Source: Acinetobacter sp. WC-141 (GTDB lineage: Bacteria > Pseudomonadota > Gammaproteobacteria > Pseudomonadales > Moraxellaceae). From it: a stretch of 64,000 nt of DNA. Shown in pieces: positions 1-14,310 of this stretch. Both the position numbers and the translations under genes were made by a program. The notes below the pieces were generated by a model. That model was not told the origin of the DNA. It was given only the letters and a program-made list of their open reading frames with translations, and made no database searches. Every line of letters begins with the position of its first letter. The first letter of the stretch is position 1. The stretch is from assembly GCF_000313935.1 (NCBI RefSeq), contig NZ_AMSS01000079.1, positions 1 to 64,000 of the forward strand, given 5' to 3'.

Positions 1-1
1 A

Positions 2-133
2 ACCAGAGAAGAAGCCAAAGCAGATATTATAAAATACATTGAGTTATTTTATAATCATCGAAGAATTCAAAAGGGTTTGGGTTTTAAGACACCAAATCAA
101 ATGGCCGAAGACTTTTATAAGTTGGCTGCCTAG
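2..133 (+). mobile_element. C-terminal end of an IS3-family transposase, cut by the window edge
   Basis: The frame entering from the left edge reads ELFYNHRRIQKGLGFKTPNQ and stops at TAG 131-133. The pattern YNxRRxxxxLGxxTPxx is the extreme C-terminus of the OrfB/DDE integrase domain of IS3-family transposases. It normally follows the catalytic Glu, which lies outside the window. The right terminal repeat probably lies within about 35 bases after the stop: sequence up to 165 reads inward as TGAATTATCAGGAGAC, which fits the TG/CA ends of IS3 elements. I could not pair it with a left end. Family is fairly sure; the exact IS is unknown. Confidence 0.75.
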
Positions 134-515
134 AATCTCCCAAGGGAAAGTCTCCTGATAATTCAGCGTATATCAACAAAATCCCAATATAACTCAAAAT
201 AATATATTATCATTAGATATAATAAAGAATTAGTCTAATAACGAATAAATAAAAAACTATTAAAACTAAATTCCAATAAATATTACCTTTCTCTTAATTG
301 AACACGTCAACAATCACTTTATCTTGCTATTTATCTACCATTAAAACCTAGAATATATGTTTATTCTAATGAATAAGCAGGATAGTGAAATTTATACAAA
401 ATCACATAGAGTTCTAATTTTTAACCAATAACTACTTAAAAAGTATATTTTTTCTATTTTTAATTTGCTAAGAATTCTATAAAGATTTATTACACCTATT
501 TAAAAGGAGAAAAAA
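134..515. other. AT-rich intergenic stretch
   Basis: This 380-base stretch lies between the IS3 tail and the DUF421 gene. It should contain the right end of the insertion sequence (about 134-165), followed by very AT-rich DNA with no reading frame I can support. The ribosome binding site of the next gene (AAAAGGAG, ending about 8 bases before its ATG) is at its right end. Confidence 0.5.
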
Positions 516-1193
516 ATGGATTTTTTTAATATTTTCATAGGTGACACGACTTGGCCCTTCATTTTGGAGATTTTGGTTCGATGTTCCGTCATGTTTATCA
601 TTATTATTAGTTTTTTAAGACTATCAGGTAAACGAGGTATACGCCAACTCTCCCTTTTTGAACTCGCAATTATTCTATGTTTAGGTTCAGCGGCTGGTGA
701 CCCAATGTTTACCAAAGACTTACCTATCATACATGCTTTAGTCGCCTTTATCGTTATTCTGTTTCTCTATCGTCTTGTAACATGGGCCATGGTGAAGCAT
801 AAAAAAATTGAAGATCTATTGGAAGGAAAAGCACTTTGTGTAGTGAAAGATGGACTTTTAGTCTATAAGGATTTCCAGAAACAAACATATTCACATGATG
901 AGTTTTTCTCAGAAATGCGCCAACAAAATGTTGAACATTTAGGTCAAATCAGAACAGCTTTGCTTGAGTCCGACGGAATTCTTAGTTTACTGTATTATGA
1001 AGATGAAGACGTAAAATGGGGGTTACCACTCTTCCCTGATGCCTACTACAAAGCTGACGTACTTAAAATCAATACTTTTTATTCATGTATGAAATGTGGG
1101 GAAACTAAAATTCTAAATAAAATCGATCAAGAATGTACTCGTTGCAAACATCATAGTTGGGCTGAGTCTTTAAAAACCCGGCGTCTAGGATAG
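516..1193 (+). CDS. DUF421 (YetF-like) membrane protein with a C-terminal zinc-ribbon-like tail
   Basis: 225 residues. Residues about 15-95 hold two to three hydrophobic segments, the first followed by RLSGKRGIRQLSLFEL, the hallmark of the DUF421/YetF family (membrane anchor plus cytoplasmic domain). The cytoplasmic part (about 95-185) follows with the family-typical GKALCVVKDG and FFSEMRQQNV blocks. The end is unusual: CMKCG and CTRC, about 16 residues apart, form two CxxC knuckles that could bind one zinc. Family function is unknown; in spore formers relatives act in germination or envelope functions. The ATG is preceded by AAAAGGAG, a strong ribosome binding site. It is transcribed towards the eno terminator. 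Confidence 0.8.
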   Translation: MDFFNIFIGDTTWPFILEILVRCSVMFIIIISFLRLSGKRGIRQLSLFELAIILCLGSAAGDPMFTKDLPIIHALVAFIVILFLYRLVTWAMVKHKKIEDLLEGKALCVVKDGLLVYKDFQKQTYSHDEFFSEMRQQNVEHLGQIRTALLESDGILSLLYYEDEDVKWGLPLFPDAYYKADVLKINTFYSCMKCGETKILNKIDQECTRCKHHSWAESLKTRRLG

Positions 1194-1324
1194 TAAAAGA
1201 ATTCAATATTATAAATTCAGATATTAGGTTTTGCTAAAAAGGCTGTAACAGATAGAATTTTGCATTTTTGAGATGTAAGAAAAGAAGTAATAGAAAATGA
1301 AAAATTAATTTATTTTTATAAATT

Positions 1325-1368
1325 AAAAAAGGTGCTATTTCCCCATTAAAAGAGTTAAATAGCACCTT
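1325..1368 (-). terminator. Intrinsic terminator of the pyrG-kdsA-eno cluster
   Basis: A 12-bp perfect stem (arms 1329-1340 and 1357-1368) with a 16-base loop is followed, on the minus strand, by a run of six T. It lies 40 bases beyond the eno stop codon. It also separates eno from the convergent DUF421 gene. Confidence 0.85.
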
Positions 1369-1407
1369 AAAATGTTAAAAAATTAATTTTAACTTTTTAT
1401 TTAAAGA

Positions 1408-3600
<2,193 letters not shown>

Positions 3601-3630
3601 TTAAACTTTCCCAGTTTATTTAAAATCGCA

Positions 3631-5334
<1,704 letters not shown>

Positions 5335-5450
5335 CTATAAAGCAAAGTCAAACCGCACCAATTCAAAGATCATTAAACAACTGGTTATTCTATCAGCATT
5401 TTTAATAAAAAATTAGGTCAATCTCACATGATTTTTTCATTCTCTTTTGC

Positions 5451-5459
5451 TGTTATAAT
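5451..5459 (+). promoter_or_regulatory. Extended -10 promoter for the lipoprotein gene
   Basis: TGTTATAAT is a perfect TGn-TATAAT extended -10. No good -35 hexamer is apparent, as is usual for extended -10 promoters. A start site near 5466 would give a leader of about 26 bases before the ATG at 5492. Confidence 0.6.
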
Positions 5460-5491
5460 GCCAGCTCCTCAATTAAATGTTGTTTAGGACA

Positions 5492-5977
5492 ATGGCAAAT
5501 AAAAAACTTTTAATCTGTGCTGCAATTGCAGCTGGACTATTGTTAACCGCATGTGTCAAAAAAGAAACACCAGAAGAAGAGCAAGAAAAGGTTGAAACTG
5601 CTGTTTCAGAACCTAAGCCTGCTGAACCTGCAAAATTTGAGTCTTTAGAAAGTGTTAAAACTGAAGAAGCTCAAACACAGGAACCAACGCAAGTTGAAGT
5701 TCATCACGAAGAAACAGCGAATACTACAACCGAAATTCGCCGTGAAACTCGCCCTGCCCAATCTGATCAAAGTTCACAAACAACAGCTTCTGAGCAACCT
5801 AAAGCTGAACCGAAACCTAAGCCTGAGCCAAAACCGGAACCTAAGCCTGAGCCAAAACCAGAGCCTAAGCCTGAGAAAGTTCAGTCGAAACCGGCTAAAC
5901 CAGCTGAGCCATCTCAAACTGAAGATGATGCTGTTGCCGCTGCAATTGCTGCTGCTACGCCAGCGCTTAAAAACTAA
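5492..5977 (+). CDS. Pro/Lys/Glu-rich lipoprotein of unknown function
   Basis: 161 residues. A signal peptide MANKKLLICAAIAAGLLLTAC ends in the lipobox LTAC, so this should be acylated at Cys21. The rest is low complexity: Glu/Lys/Pro-rich, then a block of alternating Pro-Lys/Pro-Glu dipeptides (about residues 105-130), then an alanine-rich end. Pro-Lys/Pro-Glu repeats resemble the periplasm-spanning spacer of TonB, so a rigid spacer is likely, but no TonB C-terminal domain is present. The ATG at 5492 fits the signal peptide; an ATG at 5477 would add five residues. It stands alone between its own promoter and terminator. Confidence 0.8.
   Translation: MANKKLLICAAIAAGLLLTACVKKETPEEEQEKVETAVSEPKPAEPAKFESLESVKTEEAQTQEPTQVEVHHEETANTTTEIRRETRPAQSDQSSQTTASEQPKAEPKPKPEPKPEPKPEPKPEPKPEKVQSKPAKPAEPSQTEDDAVAAAIAAATPALKN
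5816..5875 (+). repeat. In-frame 24-bp tandem repeat
   Basis: Two full copies (5816-5839, 5840-5863) and half a copy (5864-5875) of a 24-bp unit encoding PKPEPKPE. The copies differ at two third-codon positions. The number of copies could vary between strains by slippage and would change the spacer length of the lipoprotein. Confidence 0.85.
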
Positions 5978-5993
5978 GTTCCTGTATGAATAT

Positions 5994-6024
5994 GCCCAAA
6001 TTAAACACTTGATTTGGGCTTTTT
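5994..6024 (+). terminator. Intrinsic terminator after the lipoprotein gene
   Basis: Stem GCCCAAAT (5994-6001) pairs with ATTTGGGC (6012-6019), followed by TTTTT. Confidence 0.85.
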
Positions 6025-6220
6025 AAGTATTATTAAAATTATCAACTCAATTATCAGTTTTACTTTTTTATTCCAATTTGTCTTTAAAGTTTTTCTAGAT
6101 ATCAATTTAGGACAACCTACTTCTTTCATTTGAAAAAACATTGACGTTCCCTATTCTGAGATGTAATTTTTAATCAAGTTCCTTTTTGGAACTTTAATTA
6201 AAAGAAGATTGGAGCTTAAA

Positions 6221-7066
6221 ATGAATACCGTATCAAATCGCGTGCCTGCCTCATTTCCAGTCCGTCGTATGGACTATAATTTTGAAAATACACCACGCTA
6301 CTGGTGTAATAACGAACCTACTTTTACCCATTATTTTACGGGTTTATCTACATTGTTTCCTGAGGGTGAATCATATTTTGTTCGTTCAGTTCGAGCATTA
6401 CGCGCAAAAGCAAAGTCGAATGAACTTCTAGATCGCGAAATCAGTGCTTTTATTGGTCAAGAAGCAATGCACTCTAAAGAACATCATGCTTTCCATGTGA
6501 GCGCACAACAACATGGTTTAGATCCAGAGTCTTTAGAAAAAGTAACTGGAATTGTTTTAAAAAGTATTGAAAAAGTTTTTAGTAAAAAATGGAACCTACT
6601 TGTAACGGTAGGCCTTGAACACTATACCGCAGTACTCGTGGTTAGCATGATGCAGTCTGTTAATGAACTAATGACAGACTCAACTATTCGTAATTTATGG
6701 TTATGGCACAGTATTGAAGAAACTGAACATAAAGCAGTGGCCTTTGATCTTTATGAACACTTATATGGAAGTGGCTTGAGCGCATATCTCCCGCGTATTA
6801 CAGTGTTTACTTTAAGCCTATTTTTAATTACTGGTTTTTCAACAATTTATCAATTTGTGCTTATGAAACGGGATCGTCAACTTCTTAATTTTAAATCTTG
6901 GCGTAAGTTTCTTGGTTTTATGACAACACAATATAAAGTTCTAACTCCGAAGTTTTTTGATTATTATCGCTTTGATTTCCATCCTAACCAAACCGATGAA
7001 AAAGACCTTGTGGCTAGTACTAAACTTAAAATTGGACTGAAAGATCCCAAATTGCTTTTATCTTGA
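6221..7066 (+). CDS. Putative metal-dependent hydrolase (PF10118-like)
   Basis: 281 residues. Helical ferritin-like pattern with repeated Glu/His: EISAFIGQEAMHSKEHHAFH and HSIEETEHKAVAFDLYEHLYG carry E-x(6)-H and ExxH spacings expected of a di-metal site. This is typical of the PF10118 'predicted metal-dependent hydrolase' family, which is widespread in Acinetobacter and Pseudomonas and has no settled substrate. A hydrophobic segment around residues 190-215 could touch the membrane. The ATG at 6221 lies 6 bases from GGAG; the TTG four codons earlier overlaps that site and is unlikely. Confidence 0.75.
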   Translation: MNTVSNRVPASFPVRRMDYNFENTPRYWCNNEPTFTHYFTGLSTLFPEGESYFVRSVRALRAKAKSNELLDREISAFIGQEAMHSKEHHAFHVSAQQHGLDPESLEKVTGIVLKSIEKVFSKKWNLLVTVGLEHYTAVLVVSMMQSVNELMTDSTIRNLWLWHSIEETEHKAVAFDLYEHLYGSGLSAYLPRITVFTLSLFLITGFSTIYQFVLMKRDRQLLNFKSWRKFLGFMTTQYKVLTPKFFDYYRFDFHPNQTDEKDLVASTKLKIGLKDPKLLLS

Positions 7067-7076
7067 ACTGATAAAT

Positions 7077-7109
7077 TAATAAAGCCCATTCAATAGATGG
7101 GCTTTATTA
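7077..7109. terminator. Bidirectional terminator
   Basis: A 13-bp perfect stem, TAATAAAGCCCAT (7077-7089) with ATGGGCTTTATTA (7097-7109), lies between two convergent genes and can end transcripts from either side. Confidence 0.8.
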
Positions 7110-7127
7110 ATTTATGACCACATACTG

Positions 7128-8222
7128 TCATTCTTTATGATCGACCATAAAATAATTCGATATTAATTTGGCTGCCCATGACGTACTTTTCCAACCTTCG
7201 TAAAAACCACAATGACTTCCCTTTTTAGTAGTTACCACTGCAATATTACTCATTTGCTGAATCGTTTCTTTATAAGGTTCTAAATTTTTAATAGAACATA
7301 CCGGATCGTCTTCAGCATTAAGAATCATTAATGGAATTTTGACATTTTCAAATACATAAATTGGATTAATTGCCTGACAATAACTTTGATAGTCCTGAAA
7401 GCCAGCCATTTCAAAATATTCTTTTTCAAACTCTTCGAGGCTAGTCGTTGCAAGAACCTTTTCTAAAGAAGCAATCTGGTTCCATGTATTTTGATAAGGA
7501 TGAATAAAATATTTGAATAACTTCTTAGTCATCATTTTGCTATAAAACGGATGAACATTTTTAAAGCCAATTTCGGTATTGTAGCCTGGACACATTGCAA
7601 AAGCAGCTTTAAATGGTGTGTCAGTGCCTTGCTCTCCTAAATAGCGGACCAACAACCCTGTTCCGGCAGAGGAACCAACAGCATACAAATCAGATTCGGG
7701 AAACAAACTTTGAATATGTGTGAGCTGTTCTTTAAGGTCACTTGTTGATCCGAAAAGAGAAATCTGTGGTACAGGCATAGGTAAACCCGCATGCCCACGG
7801 CGTAAGCATAGTGCTATTCTCCATCCCGTATATTGATGTATATCTCTCACCAACTCACGCATACTTTCAGGCGTTCCAGTAATGGTGTGCATAATGACAA
7901 CTGTAGGAGTGGTTTTTGGAAGATTATAGCCATACCATGCGATTGCAGTTACACCACCATCTTTCATGCTGAGCTGGTCAATACGATCATATTCAAGCTT
8001 AATAGTTTTTTTTCTAATAATATCAAAATATAAAAGATGAACATGATTGTTGCTTAACCATGGCGTAGGACGATATTTTTGTTTAAGTTGAGGCAACTTA
8101 TCCAAAACATCTTTAATTTTTCCTTTTGGCTCATAATAGACTTTTGGTTGTTCAGCACCGAGTACCGAATCAAACAATTCTGAACCGAAAGCTTTAATTT
8201 TATTTAAAGTAGATATGACCAT
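7128..8222 (-). CDS. Alpha/beta-fold hydrolase (YheT-like)
   Basis: 364 residues from the ATG at 8222; a TTG two codons earlier is also open. Features of the YheT/EMB8 group of alpha/beta hydrolases: an oxyanion-region MHTITGTPES, a nucleophile elbow VGSSAGTG, an acid region MILNAEDDPVC and a C-terminal histidine in KGSHCGFYEG. The substrate is unknown; the group includes esterases acting on short or medium acyl chains. It follows the SGNH hydrolase gene by 19 bases on the same strand, so the two are probably co-expressed. Confidence 0.8.
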   Translation of the reverse strand: MVISTLNKIKAFGSELFDSVLGAEQPKVYYEPKGKIKDVLDKLPQLKQKYRPTPWLSNNHVHLLYFDIIRKKTIKLEYDRIDQLSMKDGGVTAIAWYGYNLPKTTPTVVIMHTITGTPESMRELVRDIHQYTGWRIALCLRRGHAGLPMPVPQISLFGSTSDLKEQLTHIQSLFPESDLYAVGSSAGTGLLVRYLGEQGTDTPFKAAFAMCPGYNTEIGFKNVHPFYSKMMTKKLFKYFIHPYQNTWNQIASLEKVLATTSLEEFEKEYFEMAGFQDYQSYCQAINPIYVFENVKIPLMILNAEDDPVCSIKNLEPYKETIQQMSNIAVVTTKKGSHCGFYEGWKSTSWAAKLISNYFMVDHKE

Positions 8223-8241
8223 TTCCAATCACAACCTCTGA

Positions 8242-8958
8242 TTATGAGTTAAATGATTGCCGCACTAATGCTGCAACCTGTTGTCCCCAAATTGCATAAA
8301 TTTCTTTGCTCGGATGAAAGCCATCACTTGCCATAGGTAAGTTCATCGCTTGAAAACTTTCAATATCATATTGAACGAATCTAAATTGGTTTTGTGATTC
8401 TAACCATTTATATAACACTTGATTCATTTGCTCCGCATATTTTCCAAACAACCAAGCCAAGGGATTTGGTAAAGCTGGAAAATGTTGCATGGGCGGAACG
8501 CCCGAAACAATAATGAGTTTAGGCTGAAAACGTGCCTGTATATGTTCAAATAATTGCTTTTGTTGTTTTATCCATGAGTTTGCTGACGTTAATTTTGTCA
8601 CATCATTAACGCCAATAGACGTAACAACAACGTCGTAATTTTGCCGTTCTAAATGCTGTAAAGCTTGAAAAACCTGCTTAGTAGTATCACCTGTTTTTGC
8701 ATGAAGCTTCCAACTTATCAAATATTGATCTTGTAACTCAGAAATAATTGCGCCAGATAAAGCGTCTTGTTGTGTTTCAACACCAACTCCCGCTGCGGCA
8801 GAGTCTCCTAAAATAAGCAGAGATAATGGTCTGCCCTTGCCAACAATGCCTTCTCTTTCACCACTGGCTTCTAGCAAGCGTGGTGTATTCTTACGAACCT
8901 TTGTTCCCTGTACAAAAAGTACAGGCAACAATGCTAAAGTTGAAAGTTTTAACCACAT
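8242..8958 (-). CDS. SGNH/GDSL-family hydrolase, probably membrane-anchored or exported
   Basis: 238 residues. The N-terminus (residues 1-20) is hydrophobic with a weak signal or anchor. Block I ILGDSAAAGVGVE holds the nucleophilic serine, block III SIGVNDVTKL the Asn, and block V SDGFHPSKE the Asp-x-x-His dyad. This is the complete catalytic set of TesA-like esterases and lysophospholipases. Its neighbours are another hydrolase and an NTF2-fold protein, suggesting a small lipid or ester hydrolysis cluster; the natural substrate is not evident. Confidence 0.85.
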   Translation of the reverse strand: MWLKLSTLALLPVLFVQGTKVRKNTPRLLEASGEREGIVGKGRPLSLLILGDSAAAGVGVETQQDALSGAIISELQDQYLISWKLHAKTGDTTKQVFQALQHLERQNYDVVVTSIGVNDVTKLTSANSWIKQQKQLFEHIQARFQPKLIIVSGVPPMQHFPALPNPLAWLFGKYAEQMNQVLYKWLESQNQFRFVQYDIESFQAMNLPMASDGFHPSKEIYAIWGQQVAALVRQSFNS

Positions 8959-8996
8959 TCTATTAATCTCTATCTTACTTAGGCTATTTACTAAAA

Positions 8997-9410
8997 TTAT
9001 TGTGGTTGAAACTTGGCAATTCTTATACCCATTTGCTCAGCCAGTGCAGCTAACCCACTCATTGGACGAATCATTACTTCAAAATCAATAATTTTTCCTT
9101 GTTCATTAAACCGAATCATATCGATTCCTTTTAATGACTTGCCACTGACATTGGCACTGAACTCAAGCACCACATTTTCACCATCTTCTGTATAAAACTC
9201 ACGATGATATGTAAAGTTTTCGAACACTTGAATGACATTGGTAAGAATGAAGAAAACAACCTGCTTTCCTTCGTAAGGTTTATAGGCAACCGGTGAACGA
9301 AAAACCACATCATCTGCCAGTAAATCATTTAGATCGGATAAGTTACCTGCCTGAATCATGTGATGCCATTTTTCTAAAGACTGTTTTGTAGTTTCAAGTG
9401 TCATTGTCAT
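8997..9410 (-). CDS. NTF2-like / SnoaL-type small protein
   Basis: 137 residues with the cone-shaped NTF2 fold pattern: an N-terminal helix (LEKWHHMIQAGNLSDLNDLL), ADDVVFRSPV, then beta strands ending FNEQGKIIDFEVMIRPMSGL. Family members include polyketide cyclases, ketosteroid isomerases and limonene-epoxide hydrolases; sequence alone does not show which. The start ATG at 9410 follows AGGATAAA. It lies 38 bases upstream of the SGNH hydrolase gene on the same strand. Confidence 0.7.
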   Translation of the reverse strand: MTMTLETTKQSLEKWHHMIQAGNLSDLNDLLADDVVFRSPVAYKPYEGKQVVFFILTNVIQVFENFTYHREFYTEDGENVVLEFSANVSGKSLKGIDMIRFNEQGKIIDFEVMIRPMSGLAALAEQMGIRIAKFQPQ

Positions 9411-9473
9411 TTTATCCTATAATTCAACCAATGAAGTTAGGGACATTTCCGTTAAAAAATGTCCCCATAAAAT

Positions 9474-11591
<2,118 letters not shown>

Positions 11592-11633
11592 CTCATCAGT
11601 CACACTTTACTTTTGCTTACAAACCGGATTGCC

Positions 11634-12194
11634 ATGTCACTTTCTCATGTTTTATTGACCAGCTTGCTTGAACGACCAAGCACAGGGTTCGAACTTGCCC
11701 GCCGCTTTGATCGTTCAATCGGTTTTTTCTGGAATGCCACCCATCAGCAAATTTATCGTGAACTCAACCACATGCTTAAAAAAGGTTGGGTTTCAACGTT
11801 AGAAAATGAAATGGACAATAGTCGAAAAAAGACTTATCAAGTTGAACAGTTAGGGCGTATTGAGCTAGCTTCATGGATGACTCAACAAAGTGAACCCTCA
11901 CAACTTCGTGATGATTTAATGGTTAGATTGCGTGCTGAAGCACAATTGAGCAATAATCAGATATTACCTGAGCTGTTAAGGCATCTTGGTTTACATCAAG
12001 AGAAGCTGAAACTTTATCAAAGTATTTATGATAAGGATTTTAAAAATAGTGATGATCTCAATAACCGCGTGTTATACATCCACAAAATGATCTTAGAACT
12101 TGGGATTACCATGGAAAGTGAATGGATCAAATGGTTGGAACAAGTCATCCCTCAATTAAAACTCTTTGCCCAAGATAGCGTATCCGGAGAATAG
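11634..12194 (+). CDS. PadR-family transcriptional regulator
   Basis: 186 residues starting MSLSHVLLTSLLERPSTGFE, the typical opening of PadR winged-helix regulators. The recognition region ATHQQIYRELNHMLKKGWV and the wing (VSTLENEMDNSRKKTYQVE) follow, then a helical C-terminal dimerisation domain of the Vir_act_alpha_C type. An upstream ATG at 11580 is in frame but lies inside operator 2 and the predicted promoter, so I reject it. The stop is two bases before the next gene's ATG, so the two form an operon. It probably represses fadH and itself through the two palindromes; the inducer may be an acyl or aromatic acid derivative, but this is only inferred. Confidence 0.88.
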   Translation: MSLSHVLLTSLLERPSTGFELARRFDRSIGFFWNATHQQIYRELNHMLKKGWVSTLENEMDNSRKKTYQVEQLGRIELASWMTQQSEPSQLRDDLMVRLRAEAQLSNNQILPELLRHLGLHQEKLKLYQSIYDKDFKNSDDLNNRVLYIHKMILELGITMESEWIKWLEQVIPQLKLFAQDSVSGE

Positions 12195-12196
12195 CC

Positions 12197-13114
12197 ATGC
12201 CCTATTACACCATGCCCGATCGGGAAAATTTATTTGTACGCCGAGTTGGTCGTGGTGAGCCAGTTTTGGTTTTATCTGGTCTTGGCATGCAAAGCTGGCA
12301 ATGGCTACCCTTTATCTATGCAAACCGTAAAGAATATGAGTTTATTATTCCAGATTGGCGTGGTTTTGGCGGTTCAAAAAACTGCGCAATCCCTGAGCAA
12401 GATGCAATTTCCAGCCATTGGCAAGACGTTGCCCATTTAATAGAACAATTGAAACTCGATAACTTTATCTTGATGAGTTATTCAATGGGCGCCACAACTG
12501 CCATGCATGGTATGAAACATGCTCATTTAGCACAGCAGTTAAAAGCATATTTACATATCGACCAAACGCCAAAAATATCTGTAGATTCAACATGGGAATA
12601 TGGATTATTTGGTCCTCTTCATACTCAGTTCAAACAGTTACTAAATGATATCTATCAGTTATTATCAAAACACAAAACTGCTAAATATCTTTATGAATTA
12701 TTTCTTCCAGATCGACAAGAATTAGTTCGCCTTTGGGTCGATTTTATTGAGTTGCAAAGTAGTAATCCATTTAGTCCTTTGGTTTTTAAAACAGCCCTCA
12801 AACGGCCTTTCCTACAAAAATATTTATTACCAATTCAGCGTTTAGATTATTTATTTTGGTATGTTGAAAACTATCTTTATCACAATGAAGATTATCGAGA
12901 AGCGCTTCAACAATTACAGTGCCCTACGACATTCTTTATTGGTCGTAATTCGACACTCTACCCTGAAACTGGGCAGACACTTATTGCACATAGTGTCGAG
13001 CATGCAAAAACAATATATTTTGAGCGCTCAGGCCATACACCTTTACTGACCGAACCGAAAAAATTTGGGCATGAAATCTCAACATTTTTATCAGAATTAA
13101 AACATGCTTCTTAA
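12197..13114 (+). CDS. Alpha/beta hydrolase
   Basis: 305 residues with a complete alpha/beta-hydrolase core: SGLGMQSWQW near the oxyanion hole, PDWRGFGGS, nucleophile elbow MSYSMGATT, an acid in the IGRNSTLYPETG region, and the catalytic His in SGHTPLLTEP. A cap domain occupies about 130-230. The gene starts two bases after the PadR gene, with GGAG inside the PadR C-terminus as ribosome binding site, and is therefore co-regulated with it. The pairing with fadH suggests ester or acyl substrate metabolism, but the substrate is not evident. Confidence 0.85.
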   Translation: MPYYTMPDRENLFVRRVGRGEPVLVLSGLGMQSWQWLPFIYANRKEYEFIIPDWRGFGGSKNCAIPEQDAISSHWQDVAHLIEQLKLDNFILMSYSMGATTAMHGMKHAHLAQQLKAYLHIDQTPKISVDSTWEYGLFGPLHTQFKQLLNDIYQLLSKHKTAKYLYELFLPDRQELVRLWVDFIELQSSNPFSPLVFKTALKRPFLQKYLLPIQRLDYLFWYVENYLYHNEDYREALQQLQCPTTFFIGRNSTLYPETGQTLIAHSVEHAKTIYFERSGHTPLLTEPKKFGHEISTFLSELKHAS

Positions 13115-13120
13115 AAAATA

Positions 13121-13146
13121 AAGGGATCTGTTCACAGATCCCTTTT
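13121..13146. terminator. Terminator between the hydrolase and the DAHP synthase gene
   Basis: AAGGGATCTG (13121-13130) pairs with CAGATCCCTT (13134-13143), followed by TTT. The preceding A-rich strand allows it to work for the convergent gene as well. Confidence 0.8.
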
Positions 13147-13161
13147 TAAACTTATAAATAA

Positions 13162-14217
13162 TTACGCAGAATGAGCCAACTCTTTCGCTTTTAATTGCTC
13201 AGAGACACTTAACAACAGTTGCTCGGTTTTTTCCCATCCTAAACAACCATCAGTTACTGACTGCCCATAAGTCATATCACAAGAAATCTTTTGGTTGCCA
13301 TCAACTAAATGGCTTTCAATCATGACACCCTTTACTTGTGTTTTTAAACGTTCGGCAACGATTTGCTGTAAAACCTCTGGCTGACGTAATGGATCTTTAC
13401 CACTATTACCATGACTACAGTCAATGACTAATGCAGGAAGATTTTGTTTGTACTTTTCTCGTATTGCCTGAATTGAAGCTAAATCATAATTTGGTCCATG
13501 ATTTGCCCCACGCAAGATCAAGTGAGGTAAAAGGTTACCAGCACTCTGAATGACTGAAGGTAACCCTTGCTGATTCATTCCTAGAAATTGATGTTCATTT
13601 TGTGCTGACTGAATTGCATCTAATGCAATCTGAATTGAGCCATCCGTACCATTCTTGAAACCAATACTGTATGGCATATGGCTTGAGATTTCACGGTGAA
13701 TCTGAGATTCGCTTGTGCGAGCACCAATTGCACCCCAAGCTAACAAATCATCAAAATAACCCGTTGCCATTGGACTTAAAATTTCACTCGCGATTGGCAA
13801 ACCCTTTTCAATAATTTGTAGGTAAAGTTCACGAGACTTTTCTAAACCAAGTTGTAAATTTGATGAACCATCTAAATTTGGATCGTACATGAAACCCTTC
13901 CAACCTACAGTTGTACGCGGTTTTTCAATGTATGCACGCATCACGATAAAAATTTGATCTTTTACTTTTTCTTGTAATTTTTGCAATCTTTCAGCGTACT
14001 CAAGTACTGCAACCGGATCATGAATTGAACAAGGCCCTGTAATTACCATTAACCGATGATCTTTGCCGATAAGAATATTTTGAATAGTTTGGCGGTGTTC
14101 GGCAACTTGACGTGCGAAAGATTGTGAAAGCGGATATTTTGCTTTTAACTGGATAGGTAAACTAACTGGTGTTTCTTTTGTATTGCTTTGTGTCAATAAA
14201 GTATTTAGGGCATTCAT
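13162..14217 (-). CDS. aroG: 3-deoxy-7-phosphoheptulonate (DAHP) synthase, class I
   Basis: First step of the shikimate pathway: phosphoenolpyruvate plus erythrose 4-phosphate gives DAHP. 351 residues, the size of E. coli AroF/G/H. VITGPCSIHDP, MRAYIEKPRTTVGWKG, AIGARTSESQIHRE, GFKNGTDGS, LRGANHGPNY and VIDCSHGNSGK are all in place. The N-terminal extension (about 1-45) carries the allosteric region typical of feedback-inhibited isozymes. Which aromatic amino acid inhibits it cannot be read with certainty, so the symbol is tentative within aroF/aroG/aroH. Its 5' region has two aromatic-rich leader peptides, an intrinsic terminator and a sequence able to mask the ribosome binding site, so control by aromatic aminoacyl-tRNA supply is very likely. 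Confidence 0.95.
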   Translation of the reverse strand: MNALNTLLTQSNTKETPVSLPIQLKAKYPLSQSFARQVAEHRQTIQNILIGKDHRLMVITGPCSIHDPVAVLEYAERLQKLQEKVKDQIFIVMRAYIEKPRTTVGWKGFMYDPNLDGSSNLQLGLEKSRELYLQIIEKGLPIASEILSPMATGYFDDLLAWGAIGARTSESQIHREISSHMPYSIGFKNGTDGSIQIALDAIQSAQNEHQFLGMNQQGLPSVIQSAGNLLPHLILRGANHGPNYDLASIQAIREKYKQNLPALVIDCSHGNSGKDPLRQPEVLQQIVAERLKTQVKGVMIESHLVDGNQKISCDMTYGQSVTDGCLGWEKTEQLLLSVSEQLKAKELAHSA

Positions 14218-14218
14218 T

Positions 14219-14310
14219 GGTTTTTCCTTGGGACTGCAATCTATTCAGTCCGATCATTTATTTGAGCGTTTTGGATCTATTCGTTGGTAAAGGTAAGCAA
14301 AAGTAAAACC
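14219..14310 (-). promoter_or_regulatory. Possible ribosome-binding-site switch before the DAHP synthase gene
   Basis: The Shine-Dalgarno region AAGGAAAAACC (complement of 14219-14229) can pair with GGTTTTACTTT (complement of 14300-14310). That segment spans Trp-Phe-Tyr-Phe codons of leader peptide 2. Ten of eleven positions pair, one of them G-U. Between the two lies a local hairpin, GGACTG with CAGTCC (14231-14251). A ribosome stalled on the aromatic codons would cover the anti-Shine-Dalgarno strand and expose the start. This is inferred from sequence complementarity only. Confidence 0.4.

Noticed and set aside
5816..5875. CRISPR-like direct repeats
   Set aside because: The repeats are contiguous, in frame and encode Pro-Lys/Pro-Glu; there are no spacers.
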